Of a DNA stretch of 11,981 bases, positions 7,101-11,981 are shown piece by piece; positions within the stretch are counted from its first letter, which is position 1; the number at the start of each line of letters is the position of its first letter. Origin of the DNA: an uncultured Blautia sp. (GTDB lineage Bacteria; Bacillota; Clostridia; Lachnospirales; Lachnospiraceae); contig USDN01000078.1 of the NCBI GenBank assembly GCA_900553515.1, forward strand, positions 1 through 11,981, read 5' to 3'. The notes under the pieces were generated by a model that had not been told where the DNA came from, ran no database searches, and saw only the letters and a program-made list of their open reading frames with translations. The translations under genes were made by a program, and so were the position numbers.

Positions 7101-8258
7101 TTACTGGGGGGAAAGTGTCATTTCCAGAGAAGTATCACTGAAAAAGGTGTTGGCATTATAAAGATACAGGATTTCCTGTACATTTTCTACCTGGATCAGT
7201 TCTTCCAGATCATCATAATAATATCTTGGATCTACCATAATGATATTGCGGTAATGAGGCGCCAGAAAGGGTACCATGCAGTTTGCATAGGAGTCTTTCA
7301 GTACCAGCAGCGTACGGTCTTCTTTTACAGGTGTACTGATCCTGACAAGAGGATGATTTCCATTAAAAAACATGGCATATTTATCCCTGACGTTCAGCTG
7401 CTCTGTAGCATAAAAACTGGCAGTTTTTTTCTGTTCGTCAACATAATTGACAATATGGGCCGGTGCGTCGCCTTTGGGAAGAAATACATAGATATCTTCC
7501 TTTTCGTGAGAACGGAAGCCGCTTTTGGCTGACAGTGTGCCCTGAAAACTTCCGGTCACAGGAAATTGTTCATAGGAACAGACACCCGTATCCAGACCCA
7601 TTTTTGAAGCTGCTTCTTCATAGGCAAAATACGCTGCCTGCGTTGTCCAGTGATGATCTGTGTGATAATAAAGCTGGTGATTTGTGTTTTCTTTAAAAGT
7701 ATTTCTTACATCAATGCAGGATATGCCGTTTTGCTCCAGGGTGGAAAAAAGTTCATCCATGTATACATTCTGATCTTTTACCGGGGCGGCGGCAGGCAGT
7801 TTGTCTTTTAATATGTTTACTGCATTAGGAGCGATCAGCGCATACTGCGCTATGTCTGAATGAGCCCTGGCAAAAGAGGTCATTGCCTCTGTTGTGGCAT
7901 TGAGGTGTTCCGGAAGAGGCGGTGTAAAATCCTCCAGCAGATAGCCGTCTTTTCCAAGGTAAACACCATTGGATCTGGTTTTTCCCATCAGAAGGTCTGC
8001 CCCGGCTTTCAGTTCCACCCACATGTCACGAAGCGGAAACTGATCATTCACATAGGTTTCATATTTTTTTTCAAACTGGCCGGAGGCCAGGGAAGAAACT
8101 GTGAACTCCGGTTTTGATGCCAGTACACGGTTTTCCTTTTCAGAAAAAGAACGTTCCGGCATAAATATACTGATGAGAAAGACTACGATAAGAAAAACCG
8201 GAAACAACAATCCCATATTTCTGAAAAAATATTTATAGCTTTTTGTCTTCTTTTTCAT
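7101..8258 (-). CDS. DHHW-family protein (AlgX/AlgJ-like SGNH-type acyltransferase partner)
   Basis: A 385-aa protein with a basic N-terminus, one membrane segment at about 15-33 and an extracellular domain. YYHTDHHWTTQAAYFAYEE (197-215) carries the motif that names the DHHW family; it corresponds to the D-x-H-W catalytic motif of the alginate acetylation proteins AlgJ and AlgX. LVLKDSYANCMVPFLAPHY (318-336) has Ser323 in the place of the catalytic serine, so Asp201/His203/Ser323 would form the active site. Proteins of this kind usually sit beside an MBOAT acyltransferase, as here (14 nt upstream, ribosome site AAGGT overlapping the MBOAT stop). The likely role is to accept acyl groups from the MBOAT and attach them to a surface glycan; the acceptor is unknown. 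It could alternatively bind glycan without transfer. Confidence 0.85.
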   Translation of the reverse strand: MKKKTKSYKYFFRNMGLLFPVFLIVVFLISIFMPERSFSEKENRVLASKPEFTVSSLASGQFEKKYETYVNDQFPLRDMWVELKAGADLLMGKTRSNGVYLGKDGYLLEDFTPPLPEHLNATTEAMTSFARAHSDIAQYALIAPNAVNILKDKLPAAAPVKDQNVYMDELFSTLEQNGISCIDVRNTFKENTNHQLYYHTDHHWTTQAAYFAYEEAASKMGLDTGVCSYEQFPVTGSFQGTLSAKSGFRSHEKEDIYVFLPKGDAPAHIVNYVDEQKKTASFYATEQLNVRDKYAMFFNGNHPLVRISTPVKEDRTLLVLKDSYANCMVPFLAPHYRNIIMVDPRYYYDDLEELIQVENVQEILYLYNANTFFSDTSLEMTLSPQ

Positions 8259-8272
8259 TGTATCTTACCTTC

Positions 8273-9664
8273 TTAAAATTTTAAATATAAAAATGGCGTA
8301 TAAGAGTTATAAACCAGGAATGCCACACTCAGAAGCAGCAGGATCATGTTTACGGCGGCTGCTTTCCACGGGCTGCGTCTCATGGAGAGCTTATAGTGTT
8401 GATATAATCCGGGACGTGATGCGGGAATAGCGATCAGGAACAGGATCAGAGAGCTTCTCAGGGCAAAAAGCGCCTGTGTATCTGCAAAACCTGAAACACC
8501 GATACCGACCAGCGCCATCAGGAAATTTCCCATGGAAGAAAAATCTGTCTGACTGAAAAATACCCATCCGATCATAACAGCCAGCATGGTGTACAGATTT
8601 GCCAGAGGTTTTGGTATTTTTTTCAGGAGATCCATCAGGACAAATTTTTCCAGAAGAAGCAGAAGACCATAATACAGTCCCCACAGAACAAAATTCCAGC
8701 TTGCCCCGTGCCACAATCCTGTTAATGCCCATACAATAAAAATATTTCGGATGTGCTTCAGAGGACTTACACGGTTTCCACCAAGGGGGATATAGATGTA
8801 ATCCCGGAACCAGCTTCCAAGAGAAATATGCCAGCGTCTCCAGAATTCAGAAACACTGGTAGAAATATAAGGATAGTCAAAGTTTTTCTTAAAATCAAAC
8901 CCCAGCATTTTTCCCAGACCGATAGCCATATTGGAATACCCGCTGAAGTCAAAGTAAATCTGCATGGTATAGGCAAAAATCGCGATCCAGGCTCCAAGGA
9001 GGGAAAGCGCCTCACCGGAAGCTGTAAGATCTGCATAGATTCCGGCAAGGTTGTCGGCAAGAAGAACCTTTGCTGCCAGACCTTTGATAAAATATTCGGC
9101 GCCGACGCCAAGCTTTATGATATTGATAGAACGTCTGGTAAGCTGTTCCTCGATATCCGCATACCGGATGATAGGGCCTGCGGTCATATGTGGAAACATG
9201 GTGCTGTAGACCATAAACGGCAGCAGTCTTTTCTGAGCATGTATTTTTTTCTGACAGATATCAAAAATATAAGAAAGATTTTTGAATGTGTAAAAAGAGA
9301 TTCCAATGGGCAGAGAAAGTTCCGGATGGGAGATGGAGATACCGAAAATTCCTCCGATGGAATCCAGAAAAAAGCCGTAGTATTTAAAGAATCCCAGGAT
9401 CAGAAGATCGATCACAACAATAAAGATCAGATTGCCGCGGATCTTTTGGGGATGGCAGGACAATTCCTCCATTTCCAGCCCCATAAAATAATGAAAAAGG
9501 GCGCTGAAGATCATAAGGATCACATATACCGGCTCTCCCCAGGCATAGAAAAAGAAACTTCCCGCAACAAGAAGAATGTTACGGAGCCTGTAAGGAGCCA
9601 GATAATAGATCAGTAAAAATACAGGTAAAAACCCAAATATAAAAAAAATATTGCTGAAAACCAT
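8273..9664 (-). CDS. MBOAT-family O-acyltransferase (AlgI/DltB-like)
   Basis: A 463-aa polytopic membrane protein with about 11 hydrophobic segments. It has the family landmarks in order: SFFFYAWGEPVY (36-47), LPIGISFYTFKNLSYIFD (118-135), MTAGPIIRYADIEEQL (160-175), FDFSGYSNMAIGLGKMLGF (238-256), FWRRWHISLGSWFRDYIYIP (274-293) and GLWHGASWNFVLWGLYYG (316-333). His319 corresponds to the invariant catalytic histidine (AlgI His322, DltB His336), and His279 is the second conserved histidine. Members move an acyl group, usually acetyl, from a cytoplasmic donor across the membrane to a partner or glycan outside. The ATG at 9664 has GGAG 7 nt upstream, and 15 nt separate it from the DUF4358 gene. 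DHHW and SGNH neighbours point to polysaccharide O-acetylation rather than teichoic-acid D-alanylation, since no dltA or dltC is present. Confidence 0.93.
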   Translation of the reverse strand: MVFSNIFFIFGFLPVFLLIYYLAPYRLRNILLVAGSFFFYAWGEPVYVILMIFSALFHYFMGLEMEELSCHPQKIRGNLIFIVVIDLLILGFFKYYGFFLDSIGGIFGISISHPELSLPIGISFYTFKNLSYIFDICQKKIHAQKRLLPFMVYSTMFPHMTAGPIIRYADIEEQLTRRSINIIKLGVGAEYFIKGLAAKVLLADNLAGIYADLTASGEALSLLGAWIAIFAYTMQIYFDFSGYSNMAIGLGKMLGFDFKKNFDYPYISTSVSEFWRRWHISLGSWFRDYIYIPLGGNRVSPLKHIRNIFIVWALTGLWHGASWNFVLWGLYYGLLLLLEKFVLMDLLKKIPKPLANLYTMLAVMIGWVFFSQTDFSSMGNFLMALVGIGVSGFADTQALFALRSSLILFLIAIPASRPGLYQHYKLSMRRSPWKAAAVNMILLLLSVAFLVYNSYTPFLYLKF

Positions 9665-9679
9665 TGTTTTTCTCCAATC

Positions 9680-10156
9680 TTAAATCAGGGATAAAAATAT
9701 TTCGTGCCATTTTTGTGCATTGGGACCGCAGGCATATATCACATAATTACCTTTAGACTCAACGGCTGCTTCATTCAAAAAGGCCATCTGATCAGTACCA
9801 TAGCCTTGAAAAACCTGCTTCTGGCTGTCCAGATGTGAACGCGCATTGTCGCAGGCAATATCAGCCTGATGCTTATCAGGAGCCTTTATGATCAGCAGTT
9901 CTTCAACAGACATAGGTGAGACTGCTTTGTAGAACAGGTAGCCTTCCAGAGAATCTTCAGAGAGCTGATAATAACGTTTTAAATCGGTACGTCCCCGCTT
10001 TTTCAGTGAGGTGACTGTCTCCTCAGATTCTATGGAAGCAGTGATCTCCTCCATGGGTACGTCTTTGGCACTGTCTGAGGTATAGATCAGAAACAGATAT
10101 ACGGTAAGAAAAGCAACCATGCCGATTTTGATAAAAAGATATTTTTTTGATTCCAT
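9680..10156 (-). CDS. DUF4358-domain membrane-anchored protein
   Basis: A 158-aa protein with one membrane segment at about 7-26 and a small extracellular domain resembling DUF4358: DLKRYYQLSEDSLEGYLFYK (58-77), then MSVEELLIIKA (82-92) and a final GNYVIYACGPNA region (136-147). No catalytic motif is evident, and its biochemical function is unknown. I chose the ATG at 10156, 2 nt after the SGNH stop codon (TAA-CT-ATG), over a GTG 39 nt upstream that lies inside the SGNH gene and has no ribosome site. The ribosome site before this ATG is poor (GGGG), so translation is probably coupled to the preceding gene. Lying between the hydrolase and the MBOAT, it is likely an accessory part of the acylation machine, perhaps a scaffold; this is inference. 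Confidence 0.8.
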   Translation of the reverse strand: MESKKYLFIKIGMVAFLTVYLFLIYTSDSAKDVPMEEITASIESEETVTSLKKRGRTDLKRYYQLSEDSLEGYLFYKAVSPMSVEELLIIKAPDKHQADIACDNARSHLDSQKQVFQGYGTDQMAFLNEAAVESKGNYVIYACGPNAQKWHEIFLSLI

Positions 10157-10158
10157 AG

Positions 10159-10962
10159 TTATAACCCCGCTGTTTTTGCCATATAAGTAAGCCACTTTGG
10201 ATAATACTCACTTACTACATGTTCACCGTCAGGCTCATACATGGCGTCATTGTCCTGTACAATAAAGGAATTGTCTATATAGGTGCAGTTCATTTCCTGA
10301 CAAAGATCCTTCAGACCTTCGTTATATTCTGGATAGTATCCAAGAGCCGGAATTTGATCGATAGTTGACTGTTGGATGGGTAGGATCCCGTTTATGTAAA
10401 TAGGAGAATCAGGAAGCGCTTCCTGAAGCTTTTTCAGCTGTGTACGGTAGGCGTCGATAAAAGCCTGCGAATCGGATTCATAAAGTTCAAGGTCATTGGA
10501 ACCGAATGCCATAAAAATATTTCTGGGATGAAGACCGATTGCCGTTTCTATCTGTTCACTGGCATCCGCTACAGAAAGCCCACGTTTACTGATTACCACA
10601 TCAGTATCCAGAAAGCCGTATTCTACAATGGATTCTGTAATGGAATCCCCGATAATGACACTGCCCTGGAAAGCTTGTTTGATCTCAATATCACTGAGGG
10701 TTCTGTTTTCTTCTGTGATTGTTTTCTGGATATCAGAATCCTGTTGTTTTTTGGAACTTTGATCCAGTTCCTGAAGTTGTTTTTCGATTTGGGAGATATC
10801 GGAATCTTCCAGAGCCTTAAGGCGGGAAAGTCCTTCTTCATAGATGATGCTGCTGTCACCAGAATGGGTGTGGACATAAAAATAGGCAATCCCACCGGCA
10901 AAGATGATCACGACAGGAATTACCCAAAATAGTTTCTTTGAATATGATTTTCTTTTTCTCAA
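10159..10962 (-). CDS. Membrane-anchored SGNH/GDSL hydrolase-like protein
   Basis: Numbered from the TTG start, a 267-aa protein with a basic N-terminus, a membrane segment at about 11-30, a charged, Gln-rich, probably coiled-coil stretch at about 45-90, and an extracellular SGNH domain. All catalytic blocks are seen: GDSITES with Ser107 (105-111), the Gly of RGLSVAD, GSND (154-157), and DGEH with Asp245 and His248. Such domains deacetylate or acetylate glycans. The TTG at 10962 has AGGAG 7 nt upstream, whereas the ATG at 10986, which would add 8 residues, has no ribosome site and would overlap that AGGAG. It is first in the operon, so it may be an acetylesterase that trims, or a transferase that accepts acyl groups from the MBOAT; the sequence cannot decide. 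Confidence 0.85.
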   Translation of the reverse strand: MRKRKSYSKKLFWVIPVVIIFAGGIAYFYVHTHSGDSSIIYEEGLSRLKALEDSDISQIEKQLQELDQSSKKQQDSDIQKTITEENRTLSDIEIKQAFQGSVIIGDSITESIVEYGFLDTDVVISKRGLSVADASEQIETAIGLHPRNIFMAFGSNDLELYESDSQAFIDAYRTQLKKLQEALPDSPIYINGILPIQQSTIDQIPALGYYPEYNEGLKDLCQEMNCTYIDNSFIVQDNDAMYEPDGEHVVSEYYPKWLTYMAKTAGL

Positions 10963-11007
10963 CGTATTTCTCCTGTAAAATGACATTTTTTGATATCTTT
11001 CGACCTT

Positions 11008-11035
11008 ATTATAATACGAAGTAAAAATACTTCAA
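11008..11035 (-). promoter_or_regulatory. Promoter of the SGNH-DUF4358-MBOAT-DHHW-pyrC operon
   Basis: Read on the minus strand, TTGAAG (11030-11035) and TATAAT (11008-11013) are 16 bp apart. The -10 is a perfect sigma-A match and the -35 matches four of six. It lies about 45 nt upstream of the TTG start of the SGNH gene. An inverted repeat (11018-11033) fills the spacer and overlaps the -35, so this promoter may be repressed by a bound protein. Confidence 0.6.
11018..11033. promoter_or_regulatory. Inverted repeat in the acylation-operon promoter (operator candidate)
   Basis: GAAGTA (11018-11023), AAAA, TACTTC (11028-11033): a perfect 6-bp inverted repeat with a 4-nt centre between the -35 and -10 of the minus-strand promoter, a position where a bound protein would block polymerase. 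No regulator gene for it is in the window. Confidence 0.4.
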
Positions 11036-11049
11036 GCAGTAAATGGATA

Positions 11050-11092
11050 TTTTTTTAGAAATAAAAAAGAAATAAAAAAGATTTAAAAAAAA
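11050..11092. promoter_or_regulatory. Phased A/T tracts upstream of the rpsF promoter
   Basis: T7 (11050-11056), A6 (11063-11068), A6 (11074-11079) and A8 (11085-11092) have centres about 11-12 bp apart. Tracts in phase with the helix are expected to bend DNA. The last tract falls about 13-20 bp upstream of the rpsF -35, where an UP element would be contacted by the polymerase alpha subunits. It probably strengthens the ribosomal-protein promoter and may also affect the divergent promoter at 11008-11035. Confidence 0.5.
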
Positions 11093-11104
11093 GAATAAAG
11101 GTAC

Positions 11105-11133
11105 TTTACACACAGGGGAAAACATGTTAAAAT
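11105..11133 (+). promoter_or_regulatory. Promoter of the rpsF-ssb operon
   Basis: TTTACA (11105-11110) and TAAAAT (11128-11133) are 17 bp apart, each matching five of six positions of the sigma-A consensus. The predicted start is near 11140, leaving a leader of about 74 nt before the rpsF ATG at 11214. Confidence 0.75.
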
Positions 11134-11165
11134 AAGCAACTGTGTGATATATTTTCATATCCTTG

Positions 11166-11185
11166 CTCTCTGACAGTGCAGAGGG
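11166..11185 (+). promoter_or_regulatory. Hairpin in the rpsF leader, possible S6:S18 autoregulatory site
   Basis: CTCTCTG (11166-11172) pairs with CAGAGGG (11179-11185), seven pairs including one T-G wobble, around loop ACAGTG. It lies 13 nt upstream of the rpsF ribosome site AAGGAGGT (11199-11206) with no T-run after it, so it is not a terminator. In many bacteria the S6:S18 complex binds an rpsF leader RNA to repress translation. The hairpin is in the right place, but I cannot confirm the conserved CCG-containing bulge of that motif. A weaker GATAT/ATATC hairpin precedes it at 11146-11161. Confidence 0.4.
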
Positions 11186-11213
11186 CCATAATGACCATAA
11201 GGAGGTAAAAAGC

Positions 11214-11504
11214 ATGAACAAGTACGAGTTAGCATTAGTTGTGAGTGCCAAGGTTGAAGACGAAGTACGTGAAGCCATTGTTGAGAAAGCAAAAGGCTAC
11301 ATTACCCGTTACAACGGCAACATCACAGAAGTAGAAGAATGGGGTAAGAAGAAATTAGCTTACGAAATTCAGAAGATGTCAGAAGCTTATTATTACTTCA
11401 TTCACTTCGACACTGATAACACAGATTGTCCTAACGAAATAGAAGATCAGATTCGTATTATGGAAAATGTTATCAGATATTTGTGCGTAAAGGTTGAGGC
11501 ATAG
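11214..11504 (+). CDS. rpsF: 30S ribosomal protein S6
   Basis: A 96-aa protein of the usual S6 length that binds S18 and the central domain of 16S rRNA in the small ribosomal subunit. It begins MNKYELALVV, the first beta strand, and carries the signature EEWGKKKLAYEIQKMSEAYY (41-60), the DTDN loop (66-69) and a final RIMENVIRYLCVKVE. The ATG at 11214 has AAGGAGGT 7-8 nt upstream. An in-frame TTG at 11163 would place the leader hairpin in coding sequence and has no ribosome site. ssb follows after 26 nt, as in the conserved rpsF-ssb-rpsR operon. Confidence 0.97.
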   Translation: MNKYELALVVSAKVEDEVREAIVEKAKGYITRYNGNITEVEEWGKKKLAYEIQKMSEAYYYFIHFDTDNTDCPNEIEDQIRIMENVIRYLCVKVEA

Positions 11505-11530
11505 GTTTTTGAAACATAAAGAGGTATAAT

Positions 11531-11980
11531 ATGAATAAAGTTATTCTTATGGGTAGATTAACCCGTGATCCTGACGTAAGATATTCACAGGGCGATAGCC
11601 CAATGGCAATTGCCAGATATACATTAGCAGTTGATCGTAGATTTAGAAGAGACAACGACCAGCAGACAGCAGATTTCATTTCTTGCGTAGCATTTGGAAG
11701 AAATGGAGAATTCGCTGAAAAGTACTTACATCAGGGAACTAAGATTGTAGCAGAAGGTCGTATTCAGACAGGAAGCTATACAAACAAAGATGGTAATAAA
11801 GTTTACACAACAGAAGTTGTAGTAGAAAATCAGGAATTTGCTGAAAGCAAAGCAAGTGCTTCTAATAATGAAGGTGGTTTCCAGCCACAGGCACAGTCAG
11901 CTCCAACAGCTCCAGCCGGAGATGGATTTATGAATATCCCTGATGGTGTTGAAGATGTAGGATTACCATTTAACTTTTAG
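11531..11980 (+). CDS. ssb: Single-stranded DNA-binding protein
   Basis: A 149-aa SSB that coats single-stranded DNA in replication, repair and recombination and recruits partner proteins. The OB fold spans about 1-105: MNKVILMGRLTRDPDVRYS at the start, IARYTLAVDR, ADFISCVAFGRNGEFAEKYL (47-66), KIVAEGRIQTGSY. A Gln/Ala/Pro-rich disordered linker runs about 106-133. The tail ends EDVGLPFNF, an acidic tip with LPF followed by two extra residues, whereas the classic tip ends at the Phe of (D/E)DxPF. The ATG has GAGG 6 nt upstream. The stop TAG (11978-11980) is one base from the window end, so the gene is complete and rpsR, expected next, is outside. Confidence 0.97.
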   Translation: MNKVILMGRLTRDPDVRYSQGDSPMAIARYTLAVDRRFRRDNDQQTADFISCVAFGRNGEFAEKYLHQGTKIVAEGRIQTGSYTNKDGNKVYTTEVVVENQEFAESKASASNNEGGFQPQAQSAPTAPAGDGFMNIPDGVEDVGLPFNF

Positions 11981-11981
11981 A

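Noticed and set aside
8753..9616. Long open frame of 287 codons on the plus strand opposite the MBOAT gene
   Set aside because: It lies wholly antisense to a clear MBOAT gene, has no recognisable domain and is rich in residues typical of reverse-strand reading.
10157..10195. GTG start that would extend the DUF4358 protein by 13 residues
   Set aside because: The extension lies inside the SGNH gene, has no ribosome site and adds residues ahead of a normal basic start and membrane segment.
11163..11213. TTG start that would extend S6 by 17 residues
   Set aside because: S6 conventionally begins at MNKYELALVV, the ATG has a perfect AAGGAGGT, and the extension contains the leader hairpin.
1..11981. 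Mobile elements, CRISPR arrays, attachment sites, riboswitches
   Set aside because: No transposase, integrase, long repeats or regularly spaced repeats were seen. The tRNA-Cys 3' end is not followed by an integrase, and I saw no duplicate of it elsewhere in the window.

Overview
The window looks like chromosomal DNA from a Gram-positive Firmicute, most likely a Lachnospiraceae-type gut Clostridium. This is inferred from protein style (GH2 beta-galactosidase, GPH symporter, DUF4358/DHHW/MBOAT set), strong AGGAGG ribosome sites, tRNAs without encoded CCA, and moderate-to-low GC. No mobile element, CRISPR array or phage gene is visible; it reads as an ordinary chromosome with an accessory sugar locus and a surface-modification locus.

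Left end (1-193): the 3' part of tRNA-Glu(TTC), a complete tRNA-Cys(GCA), then a 15-bp hairpin with A/T flanks that can stop transcription from both sides.

Sugar locus (182-5805): an AraC-family regulator on the minus strand diverges from a plus-strand pair, a 1022-aa GH2 beta-galactosidase (LacZ type) and a 451-aa GPH (MelB/LacY-like cation) sugar symporter 6 nt downstream. The 242-bp divergent region holds a sigma-A-like promoter for lacZ, a direct repeat that could bind the AraC protein, and a perfect 8+4+8 palindrome. The inferred scheme is that the symporter imports a beta-galactoside, the enzyme cleaves it in the cytoplasm, and the regulator senses the sugar. A strong bidirectional terminator ends the locus.

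Minus-strand operon (10962 down to 5812): SGNH/GDSL hydrolase, DUF4358 protein, MBOAT acyltransferase, DHHW (AlgX/AlgJ-like) protein, then pyrC (class I dihydroorotase). Gaps are 2, 15, 14 and 26 nt with no terminator between, so one transcript is likely. The first four genes look like a membrane machine that moves acyl groups (probably acetyl) across the membrane onto a surface glycan: one polytopic MBOAT and three proteins each anchored by one N-terminal membrane segment. No glycan synthase lies beside them, so the acceptor is unknown. This set is the best candidate here for a poorly described system.

Right end (11008-11980): a divergent promoter region with phased A-tracts, then rpsF (ribosomal protein S6) and ssb (single-strand DNA-binding protein), the start of the classic rpsF-ssb-rpsR operon; rpsR would lie just beyond the window.
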